Of a stretch of 64,000 bases of DNA, positions 19,214 through 27,343 are shown one piece after another. The notes below the pieces were generated by a model. The model saw only the letters and a program-made list of their open reading frames with translations. It made no database searches and was not told the DNA's origin. Each line of letters opens with the position of its first letter. Within the stretch, counting starts at the first letter, position 1. Made by a program: the position numbers and the translations under genes. The DNA comes from an uncultured Sutterella sp. GTDB taxonomy: Bacteria; Pseudomonadota; Gammaproteobacteria; Burkholderiales; Burkholderiaceae_F. The stretch covers positions 248,001-312,000 of the forward strand of contig UQTE01000001.1 in the NCBI GenBank assembly GCA_900543805.1, read 5' to 3'.

Positions 19214-20820
19214 GACGCATCTCCCAAGGCTTTGCGGATGACGGTGTTTTCGGGCGTCTCCCAGTGGTAAGAAGGATCCACGATCGAATCCGTCGGATCC
19301 TCACCCTTCCATTCAATCCCCGCAAGATCGAGCAGGAGAGGCGCCGTCCAGTCGGTGCGGAAGTTTTCCGACGCGGCCTTGCGGTCCGCGGCCGGACGCT
19401 CCCAGAGGAGCGCGGGAATGCGGTAACCGCTCGGCAGGTTCGCCGCATGACCCGTACGGTCGGCGAGGTCGCCGATTTCCTGCCCGTGGTCCGACAGGTA
19501 GAACCACGTGACGGGACCGGACTTGGCCGCCGTCATCTTGAGGGTCTCCGCGAGAATGTGGTCGTGGTAGCGCATGGTGCGGTCGTAGTCTTCGCGCGTT
19601 TCGATCGTGAGGAAGGACCGTCCCTTTTCTTCGAGACGCTGCTCGACCGGATTGTCGGGCGTCCAGACTTCCGGATAGTCTTCCGGAGCGCGCAGACGGT
19701 AGTGCGGATGCGCACCGATGAGATGCACGATGACGAGATGCTTTTCCGCGGGTTCGGCGAGCGCTTCGCGAAGCGGCTCGATCACCTTCTCGTCGAGCGA
19801 CACCGAGGAGCGGCCGCCCAATTTGTTGAGAAAGAGGCTTCGGTCGGCGAGCGACGCGAACTGCTGACGGATCGCTACGTCTTCCTGATTGCTGATCCAG
19901 GTGATGCGGTAGCCCGCCGCGCGAAAGAGCGGCAGGAGTAGATTTTCCTTCGGGCCTTTTTCCGTTGCGGCGAAGGTGAACATGTCCTCAAACGACGCGA
20001 CGGTGCTCGACGACACGGCCCAGGCGTTCTCGAAGACTTCCAGGGGCGGCGTGAGCGTTTGGGAGAGTCCGCGCAGTTCCGGCGTCGTGTCGAGTTCATA
20101 ACCGTAGAGCGACCAGGCCTTCGGGTTGACGCTCTCGCCGATCACCCAGACGATCGTGCGGGGACCCGCGTCGGCCTTCGTGAGAAGCGCCTGGCCGCGG
20201 GCCAACAGCGCGTCGCGCGAAGTGAGGGTCTTCGCCCAGTTCGCCTTCACTTCCTCGACGTCCGCCGCCCAGCCCGGCCAGTAGAGAATCGGCGAGAAGC
20301 GCCGCCACGGGCGCACGCTGTAGGCGACGGCCGAGACAATGACGAGAAAGACGACGAGCGTGCCCGCCGCCCAACGAGAGACTTGGCGTTCACCCGCGCG
20401 CAGTTTCGCGATGAGGCGAAGCGAGAGGAGAATCAGGAAAACGACGGGTACGGTCCAGAGAAGAATCCCGCCCCAGTCGTTTTGGAGAAATTCGAGTCCT
20501 TCCGAAGACGTGGTGTTCGCGACCGATTCTAAGACGTAGGACGAGCCCGGGTCGGTCTCGTAGGTGTGAAGAAGGTAGCCCCGCACGCCGATGTCGAGGA
20601 AGGAGACCGTCAGTCCGATCCAAGCGAGCGCCTTTGCGGCGAAACGGGGTTTCCCGTCGGGAATCCGAAGGAGCAACAGAAGAACGAAGGGAAAGGTGAG
20701 CCCCCAGATCTGCAGGGCGCGCCGCCAGGAAAATGCGGCGAGCGCGAGAAGAAGCGTTGCGAAGAGGATAACCGCCGCCGTGCGGTAGACGTTGCGGTCG
20801 GTCGTGAAGAACCGGAACAT
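19210..20820 (-). CDS. inner-membrane sulfatase-fold phosphoethanolamine transferase (EptA/CptA-like)
   Basis: A 536-residue protein with about five N-terminal membrane helices (residues 13-165) and a periplasmic alkaline-phosphatase-type domain. Metal and nucleophile residues are in VIGESVNPKAWSLYGYELDTTP (E229) and SSSTVASFEDMF (T273, the likely phosphoenzyme residue); HLIGAHPHYRLR and YLSDHGQEIG supply further zinc ligands. This family moves phosphoethanolamine from phosphatidylethanolamine onto lipid A or LPS core sugars. The GESVN and SSST motifs are closer to CptA/OpgE-like members than to EptA GETAR, so the acceptor is uncertain. It overlaps the DUF2868 gene downstream. Confidence 0.85.
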   Translation of the reverse strand: MFRFFTTDRNVYRTAAVILFATLLLALAAFSWRRALQIWGLTFPFVLLLLLRIPDGKPRFAAKALAWIGLTVSFLDIGVRGYLLHTYETDPGSSYVLESVANTTSSEGLEFLQNDWGGILLWTVPVVFLILLSLRLIAKLRAGERQVSRWAAGTLVVFLVIVSAVAYSVRPWRRFSPILYWPGWAADVEEVKANWAKTLTSRDALLARGQALLTKADAGPRTIVWVIGESVNPKAWSLYGYELDTTPELRGLSQTLTPPLEVFENAWAVSSSTVASFEDMFTFAATEKGPKENLLLPLFRAAGYRITWISNQEDVAIRQQFASLADRSLFLNKLGGRSSVSLDEKVIEPLREALAEPAEKHLVIVHLIGAHPHYRLRAPEDYPEVWTPDNPVEQRLEEKGRSFLTIETREDYDRTMRYHDHILAETLKMTAAKSGPVTWFYLSDHGQEIGDLADRTGHAANLPSGYRIPALLWERPAADRKAASENFRTDWTAPLLLDLAGIEWKGEDPTDSIVDPSYHWETPENTVIRKALGDAS

Positions 20821-20832
20821 GAATGGTCCACC

Positions 20833-21459
20833 TCAGAAAATCGGACGCCGGGACAGCAGGGTGCGGGCGGCCGCTTCCGGGTCGGATTGGCCGCAAACGG
20901 CGGACACGACGGCGATTCCGGCGACGCCCGTTTCATAAACGGAGCGGGCGTTCCCTTCGTGGATGCCGCCGATCGCGACCGCGGGGACCGGGGCGTGCTG
21001 AAGAAGCGAACGAAGTCCGTCGAGTCCCACGACGGGGGCCGCGTCCTTTTTGGTTCCAGTCGGGAAAACGGGGCCGATCCCGATGTGATCCGTCGCGGGC
21101 GAAAGGCTCGACAGTTCACCTATATTCGAGATCGATTGTCCCACGAATGCGTCGGGACCGACGATGAGCCGGCAATCTTCGGGCGACAGATCCTTTTGTC
21201 CGACGTGTACGCCCGCGGCGCCGACCGCGCGGGCGACGTCCGCGTGGTCGTTGATGATGAGCGGGACGGATGCGGGCATGACGCGAAGGAGCTCCCTCGC
21301 ACACTCGGCAATCGCGCGTTTTTTCCAGTTGGGGGCGCGCAGCTGCACGACGGTGACGCCGCCGTGGAGGGCGGCGAGCGTCGTCGCGATCATTCCCTCG
21401 GCCCCGCCGCAGAGGTCGGGGTCGAGCACCAGGTAGAGGGTCAGGTCGAGCGCTCTCAT
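20833..21459 (-). CDS. thiE: thiamine-phosphate synthase ThiE
   Basis: Joins HMP-PP and thiazole phosphate to thiamine phosphate. Start at 21459 (MRALDLTLYLVLDPDLCGG) overlaps the thiM stop (ATGA) and gives 208 residues, the normal size; the longer frame runs back through thiM. Motifs seen: VTVVQLRAPNWKKR, PLIINDHADVARAVGAAGVHVGQKDL, GIGPVFPTGTKKDAAPVVGLDGL and VPAVAIGGIHEGNA. The catalytic KR pair is shifted to NWKKR. With thiM it forms a salvage operon; no TPP riboswitch is visible ahead of it. Confidence 0.95.
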   Translation of the reverse strand: MRALDLTLYLVLDPDLCGGAEGMIATTLAALHGGVTVVQLRAPNWKKRAIAECARELLRVMPASVPLIINDHADVARAVGAAGVHVGQKDLSPEDCRLIVGPDAFVGQSISNIGELSSLSPATDHIGIGPVFPTGTKKDAAPVVGLDGLRSLLQHAPVPAVAIGGIHEGNARSVYETGVAGIAVVSAVCGQSDPEAAARTLLSRRPIF

Positions 21460-22232
21460 GCCTTCCTTCCCGTGAGATAGAGACCGTCGATGTAGTGAAC
21501 GTGAAAACTCCCCGGCGCCTCGGCGTGTTTGGCAGCGTACTCCGCCGCACGTTTGGCGAGCGTGGACGCGGCGGCCGCCGCCGCAACCCGGTCCGGCGTC
21601 ACCGCGGCGAAGGCCGCGACCAAGGCCGAGAGCGAACACCCGGTGCCGACGACGAGCGTCGCCATTTCATGGCCGCCCGAGATCGAAACCGTGCGTTCGC
21701 CGTCCGTCACGTAGTCCGTTTCGCCCGTGACGTGCACGACGGTCGGAACGGTGCGCGCGAGAAGTTGCGCGGCTTCGAGCGCCGAGTCGGATGAGTCGCA
21801 GCTGTCGACTCCTTTTCCGGACGAGGAAAAGCCCGCAAGCGCACGGATTTCGCTGGCATTCCCTCGGATGACGGTCGGGCGCTTTGCGACGAACGATCGG
21901 ATGACCTCGTCGCGCCAGGGAATGCCGCCCGCCGCCACGGGATCGAGCACCCAGGGCGTCTGTTTTTCGTTGGCGGCGTCCGCGGCGAGGTTCATCGCGC
22001 GGATACGTTCGGCCGTAGGCGTGCCGATGTTGATCAAAAGACCGTCGGCGATTCCGGCGAAGGTGCCCGATTCCTCCGGCGCCACGACCATGGCGGGGGA
22101 GGCGCCGGCCGCGAGCAAGACGTCCGCCGTGATTTCCTGCACGACGTCGTTCGTGAGGACATGCACGAGCGGGCGGTTCGCACGGAGTTTTTCCAAAAGT
22201 TCGGAGAATTCGGATTCGGGAAAGTCGATCAT
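21456..22232 (-). CDS. thiM: hydroxyethylthiazole kinase ThiM
   Basis: Phosphorylates hydroxyethylthiazole for thiamine salvage. The start at 22232 (MIDFPESEFSELLEKLRANRPLVHVLTNDVV) gives 258 residues; the frame is open to 22316 but the extra 28 residues are not family-like. Ribokinase-type features are present: GASPAMVVAPEESGTFAG, ALLINIGTPTAERIRAM, PWVLDPVAAGGIPWRDEV, VIRGNASEIRALAG, and the anion hole VVGTGCSLSALVAAF with its catalytic Cys/Asp region. Its stop overlaps the thiE start. Confidence 0.94.
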   Translation of the reverse strand: MIDFPESEFSELLEKLRANRPLVHVLTNDVVQEITADVLLAAGASPAMVVAPEESGTFAGIADGLLINIGTPTAERIRAMNLAADAANEKQTPWVLDPVAAGGIPWRDEVIRSFVAKRPTVIRGNASEIRALAGFSSSGKGVDSCDSSDSALEAAQLLARTVPTVVHVTGETDYVTDGERTVSISGGHEMATLVVGTGCSLSALVAAFAAVTPDRVAAAAAASTLAKRAAEYAAKHAEAPGSFHVHYIDGLYLTGRKA

Positions 22233-22363
22233 GGCGCAAAGAGGTCCCTCGGGGTCTCCGGGGGCGATTCGTATGAAGAGAAGGAGATAGTAGCAGTCCC
22301 GAAAAGCGTCGGGCACTTCCTTTGGCTAGAATGTTTCCTTCGATTCGTTACCGCCAGACCGAC

Positions 22364-23140
22364 ATGCTTGTTCATCCGCAGTTCGACCCCGTCGTTTTTA
22401 CTCTCGGTCCTCTTTCCGTGCGTTGGTACGGCGTAATGTATCTTTTGGGCTTCGCCGCTTTCTGGTGCCTAGGACGCCTGCGCGCCAAGGAAGCCTGGCG
22501 CGGGATCACGCCCGAGGACGTGGAGGATCTGCTCTTTTACGGGGTCTTCGGCGTGGTGTTGGGCGGACGGCTCGGCTACTGCCTCTTTTATCAGCCGGGC
22601 TACTACCTTTCGCATCCGGGCGAAATCTTTGCGCTCTGGCACGGCGGGATGAGCGCGCACGGGGGCCTTCTCGGCGTCATCCTCGTGATGATTCTTTTTG
22701 CCTGGCGAAAGAAAAAGTCGCTCTTCACGGTCTCGGACTTCGTGGCGCCGCTCGTGCCGCTCGGTCTCATGGCGGGCCGCATCGGAAATTTCATCAACGG
22801 AGAGCTTTGGGGGCGTCCCGCTTCCCCCGATCTTCCCTGGGCGATGGTCTTCCCTCAGGCGGCCGACGGCATCGCCCGTCACCCTTCGCAGCTCTATGAA
22901 GCCCTGGGCGAAGGCCTTATTCTCTTTCTTATGCTCTACGTCGTCTCCCGCAAGCCGACGAAGCCCGGCTTCGTATCGGGACTCTTCTGTCTGGGGTATG
23001 GCGTAGCGCGTTTCATCGTCGAATTTTTCCGCGAACCCGACGCCTTTTTGGGGCTTCAGGCGCTTTCCCTCTCGCAGGGACAGTGGCTCACGATTCCCGT
23101 CATTTTGTTGGGCGCGTTTTTGGTTTGGAGAGCACGCTGA
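22364..23140 (+). CDS. lgt: phosphatidylglycerol-prolipoprotein diacylglyceryl transferase Lgt
   Basis: First enzyme of lipoprotein maturation in the inner membrane; substrates include BamE encoded at 26.5 kb. The start at 22364 ([30 protein letters not shown]) gives 258 residues and the normal Lgt N-terminus; two upstream ATGs at 22322 and 22331 are possible but add non-conserved residues. Seven hydrophobic segments can be counted. Signatures: [35 protein letters not shown], and the Lgt motif [15 protein letters not shown]. The GT25 gene begins directly at the base after its stop. Confidence 0.95.
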   Translation: MLVHPQFDPVVFTLGPLSVRWYGVMYLLGFAAFWCLGRLRAKEAWRGITPEDVEDLLFYGVFGVVLGGRLGYCLFYQPGYYLSHPGEIFALWHGGMSAHGGLLGVILVMILFAWRKKKSLFTVSDFVAPLVPLGLMAGRIGNFINGELWGRPASPDLPWAMVFPQAADGIARHPSQLYEALGEGLILFLMLYVVSRKPTKPGFVSGLFCLGYGVARFIVEFFREPDAFLGLQALSLSQGQWLTIPVILLGAFLVWRAR

Positions 23141-23902
23141 ATGTTTCGTTGCGTCATCAATCTGGATTCCTCCATTGACCGCTGGCACAGCATCAAGTCG
23201 CAGTTCGACGCTTTTGGGCTCGAAGTCGAGCGCATTTCGGGAGTGTTGGGAAAGGCCTTGACGCCGGAAGAAACGGCGGCGGTCCTGAAACCCATTGAAT
23301 TCGGCTACGTCTACCCTCTGCAACCCTCTGAAATAGGATGTTTTCTGAGTCACCGCAAGGCCTGGGAGGCCTTCCTGGCGTCGGGGGAAAAATGGGGTAT
23401 GGTACTCGAGGACGACGCACGCCTCGCCAAGGAATTTCCCGAAATTTTCGCCAAAGAAGACTGGATTCCCGAGGATGTGGACTGTCTGAAGGTGGGAAGT
23501 AGCGGCCTGTCGGTGAAGGTTCGGGACATCCGCAAGATTGCCGGCATCGGTACGATTTTCCGACAGGTTCGCCCGACGCCCTTCAATACGGCCTGCTACC
23601 TCCTCTCTGCGTCCGCCGCACGGGATTTGCTCGCCATGACGACGCGCTTTAATTGTCCTGTCGACTACATGCTCTTTTCGCCGTGGTTCGACTTCGTGCA
23701 TACGCACAAGGTCTATCGGCTTGATCCGCAGCTTGTGCGAACGGTGGGAGCGCCTTCGGACATCGGTCTCAGAAAATCGAAACGCTTCAGCCGTCCCTGG
23801 CGGCATCAGTTGAATCCACTTCGGTGGTGGCGTCAGATCTGCATTTCGTACGAGAAGAGAAACGGCACCCCCTATCGGATGAAGGACGGAACATTCGAAT
23901 GA
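23141..23902 (+). CDS. glycosyltransferase family 25 (LPS-type galactosyltransferase)
   Basis: A 253-residue enzyme of the Lex1/LgtB-type GT25 family, which adds galactose or similar sugars to lipooligosaccharide. Visible motifs are the N-terminal CVINLDSSIDRW, GCFLSHRKAWEAFLASG, and WGMVLEDDARL with the acidic catalytic cluster, followed by TACYLLSASAARDLL and PVDYML. The C-terminus is basic and aromatic (RPWRHQLNPLRWWRQICIS), which may dock on the membrane. The ATG follows the lgt TGA without a gap, so it depends on lgt translation. Acceptor and donor sugars are not predictable. Confidence 0.88.
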   Translation: MFRCVINLDSSIDRWHSIKSQFDAFGLEVERISGVLGKALTPEETAAVLKPIEFGYVYPLQPSEIGCFLSHRKAWEAFLASGEKWGMVLEDDARLAKEFPEIFAKEDWIPEDVDCLKVGSSGLSVKVRDIRKIAGIGTIFRQVRPTPFNTACYLLSASAARDLLAMTTRFNCPVDYMLFSPWFDFVHTHKVYRLDPQLVRTVGAPSDIGLRKSKRFSRPWRHQLNPLRWWRQICISYEKRNGTPYRMKDGTFE

Positions 23903-23903
23903 G

Positions 23904-23935
23904 AAAAGGCGCGGCAATGCCGCGCCTTTTCTTCC
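23904..23935. terminator. bidirectional terminator between GT25 gene and TauE/SafE gene
   Basis: AAAAGGCGCGGC / GCCGCGCCTTTT, a near-perfect stem with AT tails on both sides, serving both convergent genes. Confidence 0.85.
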
Positions 23936-23953
23936 TAATAAATTCACTCCCGA

Positions 23954-24769
23954 TCAGGCCGCCATGATCGCCCGATAGAGCATGTAGGATGCGAGCACGT
24001 AGAGAAGCGAGGCGAAGATGCGCTTCAAGGGCTTCGTGTCGATGGAGTGCGCTACCTTCGCGCCGATCGGAGCGGTGAAGATGCTCATGACGGCGACCGA
24101 AAAGAGGGCGGGAAGGTGAATGTAACCGAGCGTGTAGGGGAATCCGGGAAGAGTGGGTTCGGCCCAACCGCTCACGATGTAGCCGATCGTGCCCGCAAAG
24201 GCGATCGGAAAGCCGAGCGCGGAAGAGGTGCCGATGGCCTTGTGCATCGGAACGTTGCAGTAGGTGAGGAAGGGCACCGAAATGAAGCCGCCGCCCGCAC
24301 CGACCAAAGCTGAAATGGTACCGATCGCGGTACCTGCGCCGACCATGCCGGCCGTGCCGGGAAGACCGCGCGATGCGGCTACCTTCTTTGCAAAGAACAT
24401 CTTCGTTGCGGAATAGCCGACGAACCCCGCAAAGATGAGCGCCACCCAGAAGGTCGAGAGATAGCCCGTGATTTGTGCGCCGAGAATACCGCCCAGGAGA
24501 ATGCCGGGGGCGATGGCGGCGACCACCTTCCAGAGGACTGCGCCGCGGGAAGCATGAGCCCGGACGGAGGAGAGCGACGTGAAGAGGATCGTCCCCATGG
24601 AGGTCGCGATCGCCACATGCACGATGTGTTCGGTCGGAATGTCCGCGTAGGAGAGAAGAAGCGTCAAGAAGGGCGTCAGAACCATGCCGCCGCCGATGCC
24701 GAGAAGACCGGCGAGAAAACCCGTGCAGCAGCCGAGTGCGGCCAGGGAGAAAACAATCCAGAGCTCCAT
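23954..24769 (-). CDS. TauE/SafE (TSUP) family membrane permease
   Basis: A 271-residue protein with about eight hydrophobic helices. The two internal repeats each carry a glycine-rich helix start typical of TSUP permeases: GFLAGLLGIGGGMVLTPFL near residue 17 and SALVGAGGGFISVPFLTY near residue 155. Such proteins export or import sulfur compounds such as sulfoacetate, sulfite or thiosulfate; no sulfur gene lies nearby, so the substrate is open. It lies 29 bases behind the EVE gene on the same strand, and is followed by a bidirectional terminator. Confidence 0.88.
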   Translation of the reverse strand: MELWIVFSLAALGCCTGFLAGLLGIGGGMVLTPFLTLLLSYADIPTEHIVHVAIATSMGTILFTSLSSVRAHASRGAVLWKVVAAIAPGILLGGILGAQITGYLSTFWVALIFAGFVGYSATKMFFAKKVAASRGLPGTAGMVGAGTAIGTISALVGAGGGFISVPFLTYCNVPMHKAIGTSSALGFPIAFAGTIGYIVSGWAEPTLPGFPYTLGYIHLPALFSVAVMSIFTAPIGAKVAHSIDTKPLKRIFASLLYVLASYMLYRAIMAA

Positions 24770-24798
24770 GATGTGCGGACTCCCAAGGGATGAATCAA

Positions 24799-25302
24799 TC
24801 AGTGAAAGAGGGTTTTGAGAATATGCGCGAAGTCGTCCCGCTCAACCGGCGTGATGGAGAGGCGGTTGCCCCGCTGCAGAATGCGAAGATTGGCGAGTGC
24901 CGGGTCGTTGCGAAGCGCCTTGATCGGGATGACGGAGCATTTGGCGAGGGCCTTCACGTCGATCGTGAGCCACCGGGGATTCTCTTTGGGGCTCTTCGGA
25001 TCGAAGTAGTCGCTTTGGGGATCGAACTGCAGCTCGTCGGGATACGGAGCGGAAGCAATTTCCGCCGCGCCTACGATGCCGGGTTCGGCGCAACTCGAGT
25101 GATAAAAGAGCACGGCGTCGCCCACTTCCATGTCGTCTCGGATGAAGTTTCTCGCCTGATAGTTGCGGATGCCGAACCACGAAACTGTTTGGTTCGGAGC
25201 CGAGAGCGCGTCGTCGATGGAGCATTCTCCGGGTTCGGACTTCATCAGCCAAAAACGGCGTGCGTTCAGAAGACGCTCAAGAAGGTCGGGCGAGAGAGAC
25301 AT
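24799..25302 (-). CDS. EVE domain protein (THYN1-like)
   Basis: A 167-residue single-domain protein. It begins RFWLMKSEPGECSIDDALSAP, then SWFGIRNYQARNFIRDDMEVGDAVLFYHSSCAEPGIVGAAEI, the typical EVE (PUA-like) core that binds modified bases in nucleic acid, and ends RWLTIDVKALAKCSVIPIKALRNDPALANLRILQRGNRLSITPV. Its position directly behind the 6S RNA gene and zapA is conserved in betaproteobacteria. The biological ligand in this lineage is not known. An N-terminal extension of about 16 residues precedes the domain. Confidence 0.92.
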   Translation of the reverse strand: MSLSPDLLERLLNARRFWLMKSEPGECSIDDALSAPNQTVSWFGIRNYQARNFIRDDMEVGDAVLFYHSSCAEPGIVGAAEIASAPYPDELQFDPQSDYFDPKSPKENPRWLTIDVKALAKCSVIPIKALRNDPALANLRILQRGNRLSITPVERDDFAHILKTLFH

Positions 25303-25314
25303 GAGTGCGCCTCA

Positions 25315-25344
25315 AAAGAAAAAAGGGCAACCGTGGTTGCCCTT
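25315..25344 (-). terminator. terminator of 6S RNA
   Basis: On the minus strand AAGGGCAACC / GGTTGCCCTT forms a strong hairpin followed by TTTTTTCTTTT. It starts 14 bases behind the closing stem of the 6S RNA. Confidence 0.85.
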
Positions 25345-25357
25345 CAAGAAAAGTGCT

Positions 25358-25533
25358 CCTGCAGTGGAATCGGGCTACGTATCCTGAACCGGGAGTTCAG
25401 GGCGGTCGGCTCCGGGACGGACTGGGCGGTACAACGCGTGTTCCGCACTCCATCGGTCCTCGAGTACACCAACCTATTTGTCAAAGCATTGGTTCTAGGT
25501 ACCTTGGAGCCCGAACGCTCTCACCGCAGGATT
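25358..25533 (-). ncRNA. ssrS: 6S RNA
   Basis: Regulatory RNA that binds the sigma-70 RNA polymerase holoenzyme in stationary phase. Ends of the region close in a 9-bp stem: CCTGCGGTG (minus strand, at 25530-25522) with CACTGCAGG (25366-25358). Inside lie a second pairing CGGGCT / AGCCCG and a CCTGAACTCCCGGTTCAGG hairpin comparable to the conserved arm of E. coli 6S. A TACAAT -10 box sits just upstream and a rho-independent terminator downstream. The zapA / 6S / EVE order is the expected one for betaproteobacteria. Exact ends are estimates; covariance-model scoring was not possible. Confidence 0.85.
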
Positions 25534-25539
25534 GCAATC

Positions 25540-25545
25540 ATTGTA
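25540..25545 (-). promoter_or_regulatory. -10 box of the 6S RNA promoter
   Basis: ATTGTA on the plus strand reads TACAAT on the minus strand, about seven bases before the predicted 6S RNA 5' end. No good -35 hexamer was recognised. Confidence 0.5.
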
Positions 25546-25564
25546 GCGGAAAGATTCGAGAAAA

Positions 25565-26089
25565 TCAGAAGAATCCCGAAGCATGGGCGGGCGCGGCGTA
25601 GATCGCTTCCTCACAGAGTCGGCAAAGGTCGTCGATCTCCTTCTCCCACACGGCCGTATCGGCGGTCGTAGTTGCGGCGGAGAGTGCCTGAGAAACCGCG
25701 GGTTCTTCAACCGCTTGATTCATCGGTAACGTTCCCTGAGGCTCTTCGGACGAAGTCGGTTCTTCCGCAACCACGGGCTCAGAGACTTCCTCTTCGGGGA
25801 GCTCGAGCGGCAGTTCAGGTTCCGGCGGCGGAGCCTTGGGTTGCGCAACCTTTTCTTCGAGTTCCGCCACGCGGGCCTCGAGCGTGCTCTGCGTCTTGGA
25901 GTCGTCGTACGCGATCTCGAGCGCGGCGAGGACGGCGATCTGATCAAGCGCCACGACGCGGCCGCCGCTGCGGATCGCTTCCATGTGCTGATCCACGCGC
26001 TGAGCGCACTGCTCGAGCACGGGTTCTTCGCCCGGCGTCACGGCGAGGCGATAGTTGCGGCTGAAAATGCGCAAATTGAGTTCGGGCAT
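25565..26089 (-). CDS. zapA: cell division protein ZapA with an extended acidic C-terminal tail
   Basis: ZapA cross-links FtsZ filaments at mid-cell. Residues 1-85 match the family: LNLRIFSRNYRLAVTPGEEPVLEQCAQRVDQHMEAIR and then VVALDQIAVLAALEIAYDD with a coiled coil. Typical ZapA proteins end near residue 100-110; this one has 174 residues because of a Pro/Glu-rich stretch (about residues 86-140) and a final cysteine-containing helix EIDDLCRLCEEAIYAAP. Similar C-terminal ends occur in some betaproteobacterial ZapA proteins, but I could not check how widespread the long tail is. The gene is followed by 6S RNA and preceded by a ZapB-like coiled-coil gene. Confidence 0.87.
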   Translation of the reverse strand: MPELNLRIFSRNYRLAVTPGEEPVLEQCAQRVDQHMEAIRSGGRVVALDQIAVLAALEIAYDDSKTQSTLEARVAELEEKVAQPKAPPPEPELPLELPEEEVSEPVVAEEPTSSEEPQGTLPMNQAVEEPAVSQALSAATTTADTAVWEKEIDDLCRLCEEAIYAAPAHASGFF

Positions 26090-26098
26090 CGTCTCTCC

Positions 26099-26305
26099 TT
26101 ACGATTCGAATTCGGCGGGATTCGTCAGACGATTGAGCTGCTGGATCTGGGCGTTGAGTTTCTTGAGTCGCTGCTGCGCCTGATCCAATTCCGCCTGCGC
26201 GGAAGCCAAACGACTGCGAAGACGAAGGTTTTCCTGGCGTTCTTCCCTCAGTACGAGCGTGAGCTGCTCGATGAGGCGGCGAAGCCGCTCGAGTTTTTCC
26301 TTCAT
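26099..26305 (-). CDS. small coiled-coil protein beside ZapA (ZapB-like, TIGR02449 type)
   Basis: A 68-residue, almost entirely helical protein with heptad spacing (LERLRRLIEQLTLVL, then LRLRSRLASAQAELDQAQQRLKKLNAQIQQL). Short coiled-coil genes directly upstream of zapA are common in beta- and gammaproteobacteria and are regarded as division-related partners. Its start overlaps the bamE stop by four bases (ATGA), and zapA begins nine bases behind it. Similarity to ZapB is by architecture only. Confidence 0.75.
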   Translation of the reverse strand: MKEKLERLRRLIEQLTLVLREERQENLRLRSRLASAQAELDQAQQRLKKLNAQIQQLNRLTNPAEFES

Positions 26306-26778
26306 TCAGAGGTCTCCTTCTTCGCTTCATCCTTAGGAAGATCTTCCTTCGGAGCGAAGTTTCGAATGTTTCCGAGAATCAGTTGGTCGGCCTGTTCCTC
26401 ATCGGGCATGGCGTCCGACGTCCAGCTCTTGACGCGGTCTTCATCGTTGAAGTAGACGGTGAGGCGGCGAAGCTGCTCTTCCCCGTTGCCGCGGCGCAGA
26501 TAGTAGACGTAGTCCCACTGATAACGGTGGAACTGGTCGCGGATGAGCGGAACGCCGAGAAGGAACTGCACCTGGGCGGCGGTCATGCCCTCTTCGAGCT
26601 GATTGACCATTTCGCTGGTGACGAGATTGCCTTGGTGAACGTCCGCACGATAGGGCTGCAGGAAGTAGGGAATGTAGTCGGTGGGGTTTTCCCAGGCGTC
26701 CGCCATGCTCGAACACCCCGTGAGATTTGTGGTCAGGAGAAGCAGGGCGGCGGGTGCGAGGAAACGTTGGAACTGCAT
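26302..26778 (-). CDS. bamE: outer membrane assembly lipoprotein BamE
   Basis: Lipoprotein of the BAM complex that inserts beta-barrel proteins. A signal peptide (FLAPAALLLLTTNLTGC) ends in a LTGC lipobox with Cys at about residue 22, so it needs Lgt. The SmpA/OmlA core follows: GNLVTSEMVNQLEEGMTAAQVQFLLGVPLI and the aromatic WDYVYYLRRG, then LTVYFNDEDRVKSW. The 158-residue length includes a charged C-terminal tail (EDLPKDEAKKETSE). It is divergent from fur, as in many proteobacteria, and a palindrome lies between them. Confidence 0.93.
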   Translation of the reverse strand: MQFQRFLAPAALLLLTTNLTGCSSMADAWENPTDYIPYFLQPYRADVHQGNLVTSEMVNQLEEGMTAAQVQFLLGVPLIRDQFHRYQWDYVYYLRRGNGEEQLRRLTVYFNDEDRVKSWTSDAMPDEEQADQLILGNIRNFAPKEDLPKDEAKKETSE

Positions 26779-26828
26779 GGTGAAAGGGTGTTATTTTGAA
26801 AAGGTTCAATGCAAATTGGCATAAGCCC

Positions 26829-26850
26829 CCTTATGATACGCATCATAAGG
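26829..26850. promoter_or_regulatory. palindromic operator candidate between bamE and fur
   Basis: CCTTATGAT, ACGC, ATCATAAGG: a perfect 9-bp inverted repeat with a 4-base centre. Each arm contains a TATGAT hexamer that could act as a -10 box, one for fur and one for bamE. It sits 19 bases before the fur start. It does not match the E. coli Fur box well, so Fur autoregulation is only a possibility. Confidence 0.5.
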
Positions 26851-26869
26851 TCCAAAGAGGGAGCAAAAG

Positions 26870-27343
26870 GTGAACGAAACGTCTCGAAACCAATCCACGG
26901 AACTCAAAACGCTCGGTCTGAAGGCGACGGGTCCCCGCATGAAGATTTTGGAGCTCTTTCAGCGAATCTCCGAACAGGGGGAAGGCGTGGTTCGGCATCT
27001 CTCCGCCGAAGACGTCTACCGCATGTTGGTGGAGGAAAAGAGCGACATCGGATTGGCGACGGTCTACCGCGTTCTGACGCAGTTTGAAACGGCGGGCATT
27101 CTGGTGCGCCACCACTTCGATTCGGGCCGCGCCACGTATGAACTTGCCGAAGGCCAGCATCACGACCACATCGTGTGTCTGCGTTGCGGGCGCGTCGAAG
27201 AGTTCGTGGACGTCGACATCGAACGCATGCAAAAGAGCGTGGCGAGAAAGTACGGCTACGAACTGTGCGACCACTCCCTGATTCTCTACGGCATCTGCGA
27301 AGCGTGCCGCAAGGAAGAAGAGCTGAAGAATGAAAAACAGTGA
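26870..27343 (+). CDS. fur: ferric uptake regulator Fur
   Basis: Metal-dependent transcriptional regulator. The start is GTG at 26870, preceded by AAAAGG. The 157-residue protein has the winged helix (LKATGPRMKILELFQ, then LSAEDVYRMLVEEKSDIGLATVYRVLTQFETAGIL) and the metal-binding dimer domain: HHFDSGRATYELAEGQHHDHIVCLRCGRVEEF with the HHDH and CxxC residues, and CEACRK near the C-terminus as a structural zinc site. The position divergent from bamE supports Fur rather than Zur or PerR. The next gene starts inside its end. Confidence 0.95.
   Translation: MNETSRNQSTELKTLGLKATGPRMKILELFQRISEQGEGVVRHLSAEDVYRMLVEEKSDIGLATVYRVLTQFETAGILVRHHFDSGRATYELAEGQHHDHIVCLRCGRVEEFVDVDIERMQKSVARKYGYELCDHSLILYGICEACRKEEELKNEKQ

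Noticed and set aside
22233..22340. TPP riboswitch expected ahead of thiM-thiE
   Set aside because: The minus-strand leader lacks the CUGAGA and the conserved ACCUGA/GGAU...GCGnAGGGA pairs of the thi-box; only short unrelated GC stems are seen.
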